The notes: generated by a model not told the origin, from the sequence alone. A DNA stretch of 64,000 nt from Alterinioella nitratireducens (GCF_013155465.1 NZ_JABJVX010000006.1:124001-188000), one strand, 5' to 3'; shown: positions 1-9,826, numbered from the stretch's first letter. Program-made: numbers and translations.

Positions 1-1040
<1,040 letters not shown>

Positions 1041-1063
1041 GCGGACCTGCCTCTCTGGTAGGA

Positions 1064-1077
1064 TGTTAGCGCTCACA
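1064..1077. promoter_or_regulatory. LacI-family-like operator upstream of pyk (CceR/PckR-type candidate)
   Basis: The 14-base site TGTTAGCGCTCACA is an inverted repeat around AGCGCT with a single mismatched pair. It closely matches the TGTTA-NCGN-TAACA type of motif described for the alphaproteobacterial LacI-family central-carbon regulators CceR (Rhodobacter) and PckR (Sinorhizobium), whose regulons include glycolytic genes. It sits just upstream of the pyk start. The assignment to a specific regulator is inference. Confidence 0.5.
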
Positions 1078-1160
1078 TATCAGCTGGCGCCCTTATCTCT
1101 CAAATCCCATTACAGGACAACTGGTCCTTGGGCGCAACCTGGCGTATGTGACATTCTGCG

Positions 1161-1916
1161 ATGAGAGACGAGCCCCGGACAACCCAACCCTATGAGATCG
1201 ACGGCGCCGACCGCCCGGCCCGCTGGCTGGTCACCTGCGACCATGCGACCAACCTCGTGCCGGATTGCGTGAACGGCGGCGACCTTGGGCTGCCTGAGGC
1301 CGATATGACCCGCCACATCGCCTATGATGTCGGGGCCGAGGGGCTGTCGCGCCACCTGGCCCGCGATCTCGACGCGCCGCTGATCCTGTCGCGCTTTTCC
1401 CGGCTGGTCATCGACCCGAACCGGGGCGAGCATGACCCGACCGTCTTGATGCGGCTCTATGACGGCTCGATCACCCCGGCCAACCGAAATGCGGATGCCG
1501 CGGAAACCGAGCGCCGCCTCGCCGCCTTCCACCGCCCCTATCACGACGCGCTGGCAGGGCTTGCGGCGCAGCGTGACGACCGGGTGATCCTGTCGGTCCA
1601 CAGCTTCACGCCGCAATTCAAGGGGCGCGAGATGCGGCCCTGGCATGTCGGCGTGCTCTATGCCGAAGACAACCGCCTGGCCCTGCCGCTGCTGGAGCGG
1701 CTGCGCGCCGAAGCGGGGATATTCGTGGGCGATAACGAGCCCTATTCCGGCCACCTCCCCGGCGACACGCTGGACCGCCACGGCGTGCAGACGGGCCGCC
1801 CGCACGTGCTGATCGAGCTGCGCAACGACCTGATCAAAACGCCTGACCAACAGCGGCAATGGGCGCACCGGCTGGCCCCCATCCTTGACGGCGCGCTGGC
1901 CGACGCACAGGTTTGA
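1161..1916 (+). CDS. N-formylglutamate amidohydrolase family protein
   Basis: A 251-residue protein of the N-formylglutamate deformylase (HutG/FGase) family, which hydrolyses N-formylglutamate or related N-acyl amino acids. The N-terminal TCDHATNLVP (near residue 31) and the central VHSFTPQFKGRE and HVGVLY stretches are family hallmarks. Later GVQTGRPHVLIELRNDLI matches the C-terminal core. No hut genes are nearby, so a role in histidine breakdown cannot be inferred; many Rhodobacterales carry such stand-alone paralogues. It is followed after 22 bases by a DUF1244 gene, probably in the same transcript. Confidence 0.85.
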   Translation: MRDEPRTTQPYEIDGADRPARWLVTCDHATNLVPDCVNGGDLGLPEADMTRHIAYDVGAEGLSRHLARDLDAPLILSRFSRLVIDPNRGEHDPTVLMRLYDGSITPANRNADAAETERRLAAFHRPYHDALAGLAAQRDDRVILSVHSFTPQFKGREMRPWHVGVLYAEDNRLALPLLERLRAEAGIFVGDNEPYSGHLPGDTLDRHGVQTGRPHVLIELRNDLIKTPDQQRQWAHRLAPILDGALADAQV

Positions 1917-1938
1917 GAGGCAGAAGGAGACACATGCC

Positions 1939-2256
1939 ATGGACGACCAGACCCGCACCGAGATCGAAGCCGCCGCCTTTCGCCGCCTGCAGAAACACCT
2001 GATGCAGGACCGGCCGGATGTGCAGAATATCGACATGATGAACCTGGCCGGGTTCTGCCGCAACTGCCTGGCCCGCTGGTATCAGGAGGCCGCCGCCGAG
2101 CGCGGTATCGACATGGACAAGGAAGAGGCGCGCGAGACCTATTACGGGATGCCGATGTCGGACTGGAAGGCGAAGTATCAGACCGATGCCAGCCCCGAAA
2201 AGGTGGAAGCGTTCAACAAGGCCTTCGCGGAGAATGTGGGCGACCAGAACCGGTAA
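1939..2256 (+). CDS. DUF1244 domain protein
   Basis: A 105-residue soluble protein starting MDDQTRTEIEAAAFRRLQ. The start at 1939 is preceded by the AGAAGGAGA ribosome site at 1922-1930, so an in-frame upstream extension is unlikely. The conserved core (HLMQDRPDVQNIDMMNLAGF, then CRNCLARWY) and YYGMPMSDWKAKYQ are the signature of DUF1244, a small, mostly proteobacterial family of unknown function. It is probably co-transcribed with the amidohydrolase 22 bases upstream. Confidence 0.85.
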   Translation: MDDQTRTEIEAAAFRRLQKHLMQDRPDVQNIDMMNLAGFCRNCLARWYQEAAAERGIDMDKEEARETYYGMPMSDWKAKYQTDASPEKVEAFNKAFAENVGDQNR

Positions 2257-2297
2257 ATACGGTCACGCGTTGTCGACATCGCGTCCCCGCCCCGATC

Positions 2298-3062
2298 TCA
2301 GGCCGCGCTCGCGGGCCGCAGAAACGCCGGTTTCCCCTCTTCGCTCAACCCCGGCGCGTATTCATATCCACCGGTGTCGAACTCCAGGATACCCTCGGGA
2401 TCGGTCAGCCGCCGCGTGATGATGAAGCGCGCCATCGCGCCGCGGGCCTTCTTGGCGAAGAAGCTGACAATCTTCGGCCCGCCCGGTTTTTCTTCCAGGA
2501 ATTGCGGCGTGATCACGCGCGGTTTCAGCGCCTTGCGGTTGGCGGCGGTGAAATACTCGACCGAGGCGCAGTTGATCAGCGTGTCCGTGCCAAGCCGCTC
2601 GGCCTGCACATTCAGCGCCTTGGTGATCTGGTCGCCCCAATAGTCATAGAGCGACTCGCCCCGCCGCGTCTTGAGCCGGCTGCCCATCTCCAGCCGGTAT
2701 TCCTGCATCGCATCCATCGGTCGCAGCAGACCGTAGAGCCCCGACAGGATGCGCAGATGATCCTGCGCAAAGGCCAGTTCCTCGGGGTCGAGCGAGGCCG
2801 CCTCAAGCCCCTGGTAGGTATCGCCCGCGAAGGCCAGCACCGCCGGGCGCTTGTCCGCGCCTTCCGCGAAGCGCTGGAACCTCTCGCGGTTCAGCTTGGC
2901 CAGGTCGGGGCTGATATCCATCAACTCTTGCAGCTTCTTGCCGCTCAGCTGCCTGGCCGTGGTGGCCAGCCGGTTGGCATCGGCCTGGAACATCGGCTCG
3001 GTCATCTCGACATCGCGCGCGGCCCAATCCAGCCGCTTGGCCGGTGAAATCACGATCAGCAT
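2298..3062 (-). CDS. yaaA: Peroxide stress protein YaaA family (DUF328)
   Basis: A 254-residue protein starting MLIVISPAKRLDW, typical of the YaaA/DUF328 family. It has the LSGKKLQELMDIS, LAFAGDTYQGLEA, LRILSGLYGLLRPMD and NCASVEYF segments spaced as in the family. In Escherichia coli YaaA lowers intracellular free iron during hydrogen peroxide stress. Length and motifs are complete. It lies 13 bases downstream of the TSUP exporter gene on the same strand and is convergent with the DUF1244 gene, separated by 41 bases. Confidence 0.93.
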   Translation of the reverse strand: MLIVISPAKRLDWAARDVEMTEPMFQADANRLATTARQLSGKKLQELMDISPDLAKLNRERFQRFAEGADKRPAVLAFAGDTYQGLEAASLDPEELAFAQDHLRILSGLYGLLRPMDAMQEYRLEMGSRLKTRRGESLYDYWGDQITKALNVQAERLGTDTLINCASVEYFTAANRKALKPRVITPQFLEEKPGGPKIVSFFAKKARGAMARFIITRRLTDPEGILEFDTGGYEYAPGLSEEGKPAFLRPASAA

Positions 3063-3075
3063 TCAGCCTTCCCCT

Positions 3076-3834
3076 TCAAATCCAGTCCCACATCAGGCGC
3101 AGCGCCATTGCCGTGGTCATCATCACCAGAAGCGGCTTGATCAACCGCGCGCCGATCCGCGTGGCCAGCCGCGCGCCCACCTGTGCGCCCGCGAACTGCG
3201 CCACCCCCATCAACAGGCCAACACCCCACCAGGGCGTTGCCACGAAGGCGAAGGCCAGCAACCCGCCGCAATTCGACGCGAGGTTGAGCAGTTTGGTATG
3301 CGCCGTCGCCCGCAACACGCCGTAGCCCGCCAGCATCACGAAGCCAAGCATGTAGAACGATCCCGCGCCGGGGCCAAGCAATCCGTCATAGAACCCGATG
3401 GCAGGCGCCAGCGTCAGCATGAAGAGGCGCGGCGAGATGCGCTCGGCCCGGTCCAGGTCGTCCAGCCCCGGTTTCAGCGCGAAGAAAAGCGCGATGGCGA
3501 TCAGCAGGACGGGCAGTGCCGCGCGCAACAGGTCCGTGGGCAACACGCTGACCGCGAGCGCGCCCAGGACCGAGGCCGCGAAGGCCATCGCCGCGGGTGC
3601 CAGTTGGCGGCGCGGATTGACCAGCCCGGCCCTTGCATAGCTGATCGCGGCCGAGGCCGAGCCGAACAGCCCCTGGATCTTGTTCGTCGCTAGCGCGGTC
3701 ACCGGGTCGGCGCCCGCCAGCAGCAGCACCGGCACCCCGATCAGCCCGCCACCGCCCGCAATCGAGTCGATGAACCCTGCGACGAAGCCCGCCGCGACAA
3801 GCAGCGCCAGCACCTCCCACCCAAGGTCAAGCAT
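3076..3834 (-). CDS. TSUP family exporter (TauE/SafE, DUF81)
   Basis: A 252-residue polytopic inner-membrane protein of the sulfite/organosulfur exporter superfamily. The start MLDLGWEVLALLVAAGFVAG is chosen because it places the first membrane helix and the family motif FIDSIAGGGGLIGVPVLLL at the N-terminus; an upstream in-frame extension lacks membrane character. Two repeats of four helices are visible, with a second motif YDGLLGPGAGSFYML near residue 145. Its first 8 bases overlap the recQ stop region. The substrate cannot be told from sequence; sulfite, sulfoacetate or related anions are typical. Confidence 0.9.
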   Translation of the reverse strand: MLDLGWEVLALLVAAGFVAGFIDSIAGGGGLIGVPVLLLAGADPVTALATNKIQGLFGSASAAISYARAGLVNPRRQLAPAAMAFAASVLGALAVSVLPTDLLRAALPVLLIAIALFFALKPGLDDLDRAERISPRLFMLTLAPAIGFYDGLLGPGAGSFYMLGFVMLAGYGVLRATAHTKLLNLASNCGGLLAFAFVATPWWGVGLLMGVAQFAGAQVGARLATRIGARLIKPLLVMMTTAMALRLMWDWI

Positions 3835-5872
3835 CGTGCAGGATATCGAGGAAGGCGGGGCCGAAACGGTCTGCCTTCTGCGCGCCCATGCCCGAAATGC
3901 GGGCAAGATCCTCCAGCGATCCGGGCCGCCGCTCGGCGATCTGGCGCAGCGTCGCATGGGTGCAGGAGAGGTATTTCTCGGTCCCCATCTCGCCGCGCGA
4001 CAGTTCCACCTGCGCCTCCATCAGCCGGTCGAACACCGGGCCCGCCGCGCGGCCCGCCAGCTTGCGCCGTGCAGGGTGGTCGGGGGCGGGCGCGGCGCCT
4101 GTGATCACCTCCAGGAAGGCCGCGCCGTAGCGTTCCAGCTTGACCGCGCCGACACCACTGACGCGCGCCATCGCGTCCATGCTCTCGGGCCGGGTCTCGG
4201 CCATCTCGATCAGGGTCTTGTCGGTGAAGATCACATAGGCCGGCACCCCCGCCGCCTCGGCCAGCCCGCGCCGCCTGGCCTTGAGCGCGGAGAGAAGCGG
4301 CGCGTCCTCCTCACTGACCAGCATCTTGATCGCGGGGCGGCGCGGCGCCTTGGCGATGGTGTCGCGGCGCAGGGTGATGCCTGCCTCGCCGCGCAGGATG
4401 GGGCGCGCGGCCTCGGTCATCCGCAGCGCGCCGAAACGGTCGGGATCGGGGCGCACGAGGTCATGCGCGGCCATCTGACGAAACACGGCCTGCCAGCCGC
4501 GCTTGTCGAACTCGGTGCCGACGCCGAAGGTGGGCAGATCGTCATGGCCGCGCTGGCGGATCTTGTCGGTCACATTGCCCAGAAGGATGTCGATCAGGTG
4601 CCCCGCGCCAAAATATTCTCCCGTGCGCAGGATCGCACTCAACGCCTTTTGCACCGCGACGCCCGCGTCGAAAGTGTCCGGCGGGGTGGCGCAGAGGTCG
4701 CAATTGCCGCAATTCCCGGCCTCCTCGCCGAAATAGCCAAGCAAGCCCTTGCGGCGGCAGTCCAGCGCCTCGGCCAGCCCAAGCAGTGCGTTCAGCCGCG
4801 CGTGATCGGCGGATTTGCGGTCTGGCGGGGCCAGCCCCTCGTCGATCTGGGACCGGCGCAGGCGGATATCGTCGGGACCATAGAGCGTCAGCGTATCGGC
4901 AGGCGCGCCATCGCGGCCGGCGCGGCCGATTTCCTGGTAATAGGCCTCGATCGACTTGGGCAGGTCGGCATGGGCCACCCATCTTATGTCGGGCTTGTCC
5001 ACCCCCATGCCGAAGGCCACCGTGGCGACGACGATCAGCCCGTCCTCCACGGCAAAGCGGCTCTCGACGATGCGGCGATCCTCGGCCTCCATGCCGCCGT
5101 GATAGGAACAGGCGTTGTGCCCCGCCTCGCGCAGGCCCTGCGCCAGCGTCTCGGTCTTGGCCCGCGTGCCGCAATAGACGATGCCCGACTGCCCCTTGCG
5201 GGCGGCGGCAAAGGCCAGGATCTGCTGGCGCGGCTGGTTCTTGACCTCGAAAGCGAGGCTCAGGTTGGGCCGGTCGAACCCGCGCAGGAAGCTGGCGGGG
5301 GGCTGACCATCAAAGAGGCGCTCGACAATTTCGACCTGCGTTTCCGCGTCGGCGGTCGCGGTGAAGGCCGCCAGCGGCACATCAAGCGCGCGGCGCAGCG
5401 CCCCGATGCGCAAGTAATCGGGCCGGAAATCATGGCCCCACTGGCTGACGCAATGCGCCTCATCGACCGCGATGAGGCTCACACCCGTCCGCTTGAGCAT
5501 CCGTTCCGTGCCGCCCGAGGCCAGCCGCTCCGGCGCCATGTAAAGCAGCTTGAGGCTCCCCTCCTCCAGCCCGCGCCAGACGGCGTCGGTCTCCTCTTCC
5601 GTGTTGCCCGAGGTCAACGCCCCCGCCGCAACCCCTGCCTCACGCAAGGCGCGCACCTGGTCGCGCATCAGCGCAATCAGTGGCGAGATCACCACCGTGA
5701 CGCCCTCACGGCAAAGTGCGGGCAGTTGGAAGCACAGCGATTTCCCGCCCCCCGTCGGCATGATCGCCAGCACGTTTTCGCCCGCGATCACGGCCTCCAC
5801 GATCTCCTCCTGGCCGGGGCGGAAGCGGTCGAATCCGAAGACGGTCGAAAGAAGGGCGGAAAGATCCGACAT
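3827..5872 (-). CDS. recQ: ATP-dependent DNA helicase RecQ with two HRDC domains
   Basis: A 681-residue 3'-5' DNA helicase acting in recombination and fork repair. Walker A is IMPTGGGKS (about residue 39); the DEAH box is AVDEAHCVSQWGHDFRPDY. The helicase C domain includes GMGVDKPDIRWVAH and QEIGRAGRDG, followed by the RQC zinc site (CRRKGLLGYFGE, then CGNCDLC). The C-terminus carries two HRDC-like repeats (MAETRPESMDAMARVSGVG and IAERRPGSLEDLARISGMG), so it is longer than the roughly 610-residue E. coli enzyme with one. The start MSDLSALLSTVFGF at 5872 is where family similarity begins. Confidence 0.97.
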   Translation of the reverse strand: MSDLSALLSTVFGFDRFRPGQEEIVEAVIAGENVLAIMPTGGGKSLCFQLPALCREGVTVVISPLIALMRDQVRALREAGVAAGALTSGNTEEETDAVWRGLEEGSLKLLYMAPERLASGGTERMLKRTGVSLIAVDEAHCVSQWGHDFRPDYLRIGALRRALDVPLAAFTATADAETQVEIVERLFDGQPPASFLRGFDRPNLSLAFEVKNQPRQQILAFAAARKGQSGIVYCGTRAKTETLAQGLREAGHNACSYHGGMEAEDRRIVESRFAVEDGLIVVATVAFGMGVDKPDIRWVAHADLPKSIEAYYQEIGRAGRDGAPADTLTLYGPDDIRLRRSQIDEGLAPPDRKSADHARLNALLGLAEALDCRRKGLLGYFGEEAGNCGNCDLCATPPDTFDAGVAVQKALSAILRTGEYFGAGHLIDILLGNVTDKIRQRGHDDLPTFGVGTEFDKRGWQAVFRQMAAHDLVRPDPDRFGALRMTEAARPILRGEAGITLRRDTIAKAPRRPAIKMLVSEEDAPLLSALKARRRGLAEAAGVPAYVIFTDKTLIEMAETRPESMDAMARVSGVGAVKLERYGAAFLEVITGAAPAPDHPARRKLAGRAAGPVFDRLMEAQVELSRGEMGTEKYLSCTHATLRQIAERRPGSLEDLARISGMGAQKADRFGPAFLDILHDA

Positions 5873-5937
5873 GGGGCCTGTATCTGCGGTTTTTCTGGTT
5901 GCGCGGACGGTCGCATATCGGGCCGAAGGGGGCAAGC

Positions 5938-6588
5938 TCAGGCCCGTGTCAGGTGCAGCATTTCCGGCAGATCCGTCATTGACGTGAAGACCTCCGCCCC
6001 AAGCCCCGCCAACGCGACGCCATCGCCCTCGGGTGCGTATGCCAGGCAGCGCATTCTAGCGGCAATCGCGGCGCGCACGCCGGTCGGGCTGTCCTCGATC
6101 ACGACGCAGGTTTCGGGCGGGACATCCCCCGCCGCGGTCAGGAACAATCGTGGGTCGGGCTTGGCCACGCCAAGCGTATGGGCCGAGAACACCGCGCCCT
6201 GAAACCGATGCCAAAGACCCGTCTGGCCAAGCGTTATCTGCATCTTTTCTTCGCTGCCATTGGACGCGACGCAATAAGGCACGCGGGCCGTGTCCAGCCG
6301 GTCAAGCAACTCCGGCACGCCCTTTGTCACCGGCGTCCCGTCACGCAGGGCGGCGTAAATCTCGGCATAGATGCCCGCCACCCAATCCGGCCCCAGGTCG
6401 GCCCCCGCCGCGCGCGCCACCTCGGCATTATTGGCCATCGTTCCGCCAACGAACATCGCGTGCGCGTCTGCCTCCGTCAGCGCCAGGCCGTGCCGCGCCA
6501 GGTTGGCGACCAGAACCCGCACCGCGATCACCTCGCTATCGACCAGCACGCCGTCGCAATCGAAGATCACCAGCTCCGGCCTACCCAT
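5938..6588 (-). CDS. HAD-superfamily hydrolase, phosphoglycolate phosphatase/beta-phosphoglucomutase type
   Basis: A 216-residue cytosolic HAD subfamily IA enzyme. Motif I FDCDGVLVDSE is at about residue 9 (nucleophile and acid aspartates), motif II VASNGS near 108, the lysine in GVAKPDPRLF, and motif III/IV VIEDSPTGVRAA. The helical cap lies between motifs I and II. Substrate is not predictable beyond small phosphorylated metabolites. Its start overlaps the end of rsmD by 8 bases, so the two are translationally coupled. Confidence 0.9.
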   Translation of the reverse strand: MGRPELVIFDCDGVLVDSEVIAVRVLVANLARHGLALTEADAHAMFVGGTMANNAEVARAAGADLGPDWVAGIYAEIYAALRDGTPVTKGVPELLDRLDTARVPYCVASNGSEEKMQITLGQTGLWHRFQGAVFSAHTLGVAKPDPRLFLTAAGDVPPETCVVIEDSPTGVRAAIAARMRCLAYAPEGDGVALAGLGAEVFTSMTDLPEMLHLTRA

Positions 6589-7147
6589 CCGACAGCCCCG
6601 CGATCGTGATCACCGTGTCGCCATAGCGGCGCTGGTCCAGCAAGTCGCACCCTTCAGGCAGGACCGGCGGGCCGCTCTCCTCCCAGACGATCAACGCATC
6701 GGGCGCGATCCAGCCCCCCGCCAGCGCCGAGGCCAGCGCCTTTTCCCCCAGGCCCTTGCCATAGGGCGGGTCGAGGAAGATCAGGTCGAAGGCCGGTTGC
6801 TGCGCCTCGCCCAACCGGGTCGCGTCGCGGCGGAAAACCTTGGACACGCCTTGCGCCTGACACAGCCCGATATTCTCGCGCAAGAGCGCCCGTGCCGCCA
6901 TGCCGTCATCGACGAAGCAGACAAAGCCTGCGCCACGCGACAGCGCCTCCAGCCCCAACGCGCCGGTGCCTGCGAAAAGATCCAGCACCCGCGCGCCGGT
7001 CACCGGATCGCCGTAGCCGCCATTCAGAAGCAGGTTGAAGAGGCTCTCGCGCACCCGGTCGCTGGTCGGCCTCAGATGCGCCCTGGCATCGCCCTTGCCG
7101 ACCGAGGCCAGCGCCTTGCCCCGGTTGCGGCCCGCGATGATCCTCAC
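6581..7147 (-). CDS. rsmD: 16S rRNA (guanine-N2)-methyltransferase RsmD
   Basis: A 188-residue enzyme that methylates G966 (E. coli numbering) of 16S rRNA using SAM. The N-terminus VRIIAGRNRGKAL and the segment RPTSDRVRESLFNLL are diagnostic. The SAM site is VLDLFAGTGALGLEALSRG and the catalytic motif is LIFLDPPYGKG. The start is a GTG at 7147 that overlaps the upstream TGA by four bases; in-frame sequence further upstream has no family similarity. Confidence 0.95.
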   Translation of the reverse strand: MRIIAGRNRGKALASVGKGDARAHLRPTSDRVRESLFNLLLNGGYGDPVTGARVLDLFAGTGALGLEALSRGAGFVCFVDDGMAARALLRENIGLCQAQGVSKVFRRDATRLGEAQQPAFDLIFLDPPYGKGLGEKALASALAGGWIAPDALIVWEESGPPVLPEGCDLLDQRRYGDTVITIAGLSDG

Positions 7148-8352
7148 GGCCGCAGCAGCGCCTTGAGCTCGGTCTCCGGGTCCGCCACAACCTCCGCCGC
7201 GGGGCTTTTCCCGGCCTCCAGCAGCCGCTTGCCCACCATGTAGGCGCGCGGATCGTTCATCGCGTCGACCGCCAGCAGCGTGTCGCCCGCGTAATACCAA
7301 TGCGACACTGTCTGGCCCTCACCGGGCCGGACCACGACGCGATCATAGCCCGTGTTCAGTCCGGCAATCTGCAATTTCACATCATACTGATCGGACCAGA
7401 ACCACGGGTGGGGCGCATAATCCTTCCCTGCCCCCAACATGTTGCTGGCCACGCATTCCGCCTGATCAATCGCGTTCTGCACCGATTCCAGCCGGATCCG
7501 GTTGCCCTTGTAAATCAGCGAGGCGCAATCGCCCGCGGCCCAGATCGACGGATCGGAGGTGCGCCCCTGCGCATCGGTGCGGATACCGTTCTCAACTACC
7601 AAGCCTGCCTCCTCCGCCAGCTCCGTCGCGGGTGCGATGCCGACACCGACGATGACCATGTCGAGCGCCAGCTTGGTGCCGTCCGACAGCACCGCGCCGG
7701 TGACGTGGTCCTCACCCACCAGCCGGTCCAGCCCGACGCCCTCGCGGATATCGACGCCGTGGGCGCGGTGCAGGTCGCGGAAATAGGCCGAGGTTTCGGG
7801 GCAGGCCACGCGTTGCAGGATACGCTCGGCCATCTCGACCAGCGTGACCGTCATGCCCATCTTGGCGCAGACCGAGGCCGCCTCCAGCCCGATATAGCCA
7901 CCGCCGACGATCAGCACGCGCTTGCCCGTCGCGACACCGGGCGCCATCGCATCGACATCCGCCAGCCCACGCACCACATGCACGCCCTTCAGCCCGCCAC
8001 CGATCGCATCGGGCAGGCGACGAGGGATCGACCCGGTGGTCAGGGCAAGCTGGTCATAGGGAATCTTGCGGTCGCCCACGGTCACGGTCCTGGCCTCCGG
8101 GTCGATGGATTTGGCGGCGCTGCTCAGCAGAAGCTCGATATTGTTGTCGGCGTAATAGGCCGAGGGGCGCAGGAACAGACGCTCAAGGTCCATCTCGCCG
8201 GTCAGGTATTTCTTGGACAGTGGCGGGCGCTGATAGGGCGGCGTGGGTTCCTCACCGATCAGCGTTATCTCCCCCTCGAACCCCTCGCTGCGCAGTTTCG
8301 CGACCAGCGACGATCCGGCCTGCCCGGCCCCGATAACCACAATATGAGACAT
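7144..8352 (-). CDS. NAD(P)/FAD-dependent oxidoreductase, ferredoxin/rubredoxin reductase family
   Basis: A 402-residue flavoprotein of the BphA4/ThcD/putidaredoxin-reductase family, which passes electrons from NAD(P)H to a ferredoxin. The FAD-binding Rossmann motif VIGAGQAGSSL is at the N-terminus, PPYQRPPLSKKYL near residue 38 is typical of the class, and the NAD-binding motif VLIVGGGYIGLEAAS is near residue 145. The second FAD segment is WAAGDCASL. The C-terminal reductase domain (HPWFWSDQYDVKLQIAG) is complete. No ferredoxin or oxygenase gene is nearby, so its partner is unknown. Confidence 0.92.
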   Translation of the reverse strand: MSHIVVIGAGQAGSSLVAKLRSEGFEGEITLIGEEPTPPYQRPPLSKKYLTGEMDLERLFLRPSAYYADNNIELLLSSAAKSIDPEARTVTVGDRKIPYDQLALTTGSIPRRLPDAIGGGLKGVHVVRGLADVDAMAPGVATGKRVLIVGGGYIGLEAASVCAKMGMTVTLVEMAERILQRVACPETSAYFRDLHRAHGVDIREGVGLDRLVGEDHVTGAVLSDGTKLALDMVIVGVGIAPATELAEEAGLVVENGIRTDAQGRTSDPSIWAAGDCASLIYKGNRIRLESVQNAIDQAECVASNMLGAGKDYAPHPWFWSDQYDVKLQIAGLNTGYDRVVVRPGEGQTVSHWYYAGDTLLAVDAMNDPRAYMVGKRLLEAGKSPAAEVVADPETELKALLRP

Positions 8353-8432
8353 AGCTTTCCCCGACCCCGTGCCTATGATGGCTTCAGCCCTAAGTTGATG
8401 ACCATATGCACCATTTCCCGAAAGGATAAAAC

Positions 8433-8921
8433 ATGACAGTTGCCAAAGGCTCCACCCTGCCCGACGCCAACTTGATGCGCTTGGGCGCGGACGGCCCGGA
8501 AGAGGTCGCGCTCGGGCCGCTTGTGAAGGGCCGCAAGGTTGTCATCTTCGGCCTGCCCGGCGCCTATACCGGCGTCTGTTCCACCGCGCATGTGCCCAGT
8601 TTCATGCGCGCGCAGGCGGCCCTTGCCGCCAAGGGCGTCGAGGAGGTGATCTGCGTCTCGGTCAACGACCCCTTCGTGATGAAGGCCTGGGGCGAGGCGA
8701 CGGGTGCGGCGGATGCGGGCATCACCATGCTGGCCGATCCCGGCGCGGGCTTCATCAAGGCGCTCGGCCTCGACTTCACCGCCCCGCCTGCTGGCCTCTA
8801 TGACCGGTCGCAACGGTTTTCCATGCTGGTGGAAGACGGCGAGGTGACAGTGCTGAACATCGAGGACGGCCCCGGCGTCTGCGACCGCTCGGGCGGCGAG
8901 GCGCTGGCCGAACAGATGTGA
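8433..8921 (+). CDS. Peroxiredoxin, Prx5/redoxin type
   Basis: A 162-residue thiol peroxidase reducing hydrogen peroxide and organic hydroperoxides. The peroxidatic cysteine is C49 in LPGAYTGVCSTAHVPSF; additional cysteines at about 74 and 152 (GPGVCDRSG) are consistent with the atypical two-Cys Prx5 class. Typical Prx5 proteins read PGAFTPTCS here, so the T-P to G-V change next to the active site is a small departure. It is divergent from the flavoprotein gene and followed by a strong hairpin terminator at 8937-8964. Confidence 0.93.
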   Translation: MTVAKGSTLPDANLMRLGADGPEEVALGPLVKGRKVVIFGLPGAYTGVCSTAHVPSFMRAQAALAAKGVEEVICVSVNDPFVMKAWGEATGAADAGITMLADPGAGFIKALGLDFTAPPAGLYDRSQRFSMLVEDGEVTVLNIEDGPGVCDRSGGEALAEQM

Positions 8922-8936
8922 GTTAAGTCTTGAACG

Positions 8937-8964
8937 AAAATGGCACCAGAACAGGTGCCATTTT
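8937..8964. terminator. Bidirectional intrinsic terminator
   Basis: Perfect inverted repeat: AAAATGGCACC, 6-base loop, GGTGCCATTTT. The A-tract and T-tract on either side let it work on both strands. It lies between the convergent peroxiredoxin and mscS genes, ending both. Confidence 0.85.
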
Positions 8965-9034
8965 CTTGTCGTTACCGCAATACCCGACCAATTGAGGGTC
9001 CGGCATTGGAACCTACAACGAGGCTGTTTCGCCC

Positions 9035-9826
9035 CTACGCCTCGACGTTGATCTGGGTCTGGGTCGGGAACGGAATGTCGATGCCGCCCGCGTCGAAGGC
9101 CTCTTTCACGGCGCGGGTAAGGTCGAACTTGAGGCCCCAGTAATCGCTGGCATCGCACCACACGCGCACGGTGAAATCGACCGAGCTGTCGCCGAGATTC
9201 GAGACCTTGACGAAGGGCTCCGGCTCCTGATGGGCGCGCGGGTCGGCGGTGATGCAGGACAGGATCGCGGTTTCGGCCTGTTTCAGGTCGGTGTCATAGG
9301 ACACGCCGAAAACCAGGTCGCAACGGCGTTTGTCGTAATGCGAATAGTTGGTGATCGCGGACGAGAAGATATCGCCATTTGGCACGATGATCTTGACGTT
9401 GTCGGGCGTCGTCATCTCGGTATTGAACAGCGTGATCTCATCGACCGTGCCGCTTTCGCCGCCCGCGCTGATGTAGTCGCCCGCCTTGAAGGGCCGCAGC
9501 GCCACCAGCAGCACCCCGGCGGCGAGGTTCGACAGCGAGCCTTGCAGCGCCAGCCCGATGGCGAGGCCCGCGGCACCGATGATCGCGGCCAGCGAGGTTG
9601 TCTGGATGCCGAACCGGCCCAGGATGAAGACAACCGCCAGCGCCAGGATCGCGTAGCGCGCGACCGAGCCCAGGAAATGCGCCAGCGTCCGGTCAAAGCG
9701 CGCGTTGCGCTCCGACAGCTTGACGATGCGCGTGCGCACCCACCCGCTGAACCACAGCGCCACGATGGCGATGACAAGGGCCGTGATCGCGTTGATCGCC
9801 AGCGCGATGAAGAACTCCTGATCCAT
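9035..9826 (-). CDS. Small-conductance mechanosensitive channel, MscS family
   Basis: A 263-residue inner-membrane channel that opens under membrane tension during hypo-osmotic shock. Three N-terminal membrane helices are visible. The third, IIGAAGLAIGLALQGSLSN near residues 84-102, is the Gly/Ala pore helix and runs into NLAAGVLLVALRPFKAGDYI, the MscS signature. The beta domain follows (NTEMTTPDNVKIIVPNGDIF), then the cytoplasmic alpha/beta domain to the end. Length matches the short MscS type. Confidence 0.95.
   Translation of the reverse strand: MDQEFFIALAINAITALVIAIVALWFSGWVRTRIVKLSERNARFDRTLAHFLGSVARYAILALAVVFILGRFGIQTTSLAAIIGAAGLAIGLALQGSLSNLAAGVLLVALRPFKAGDYISAGGESGTVDEITLFNTEMTTPDNVKIIVPNGDIFSSAITNYSHYDKRRCDLVFGVSYDTDLKQAETAILSCITADPRAHQEPEPFVKVSNLGDSSVDFTVRVWCDASDYWGLKFDLTRAVKEAFDAGGIDIPFPTQTQINVEA

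Noticed and set aside
1114-1128. Inverted repeat AGGAC-N5-GTCCT upstream of the amidohydrolase
   Set aside because: Short and without other support; could be an operator but is within chance expectation in this composition.
3680-6202. 840-residue open frame antisense to recQ
   Set aside because: Composition is the His/Arg/Gln/Gly-rich pattern produced by reading the complementary strand of a GC-rich gene; RecQ on the other strand explains the region fully.
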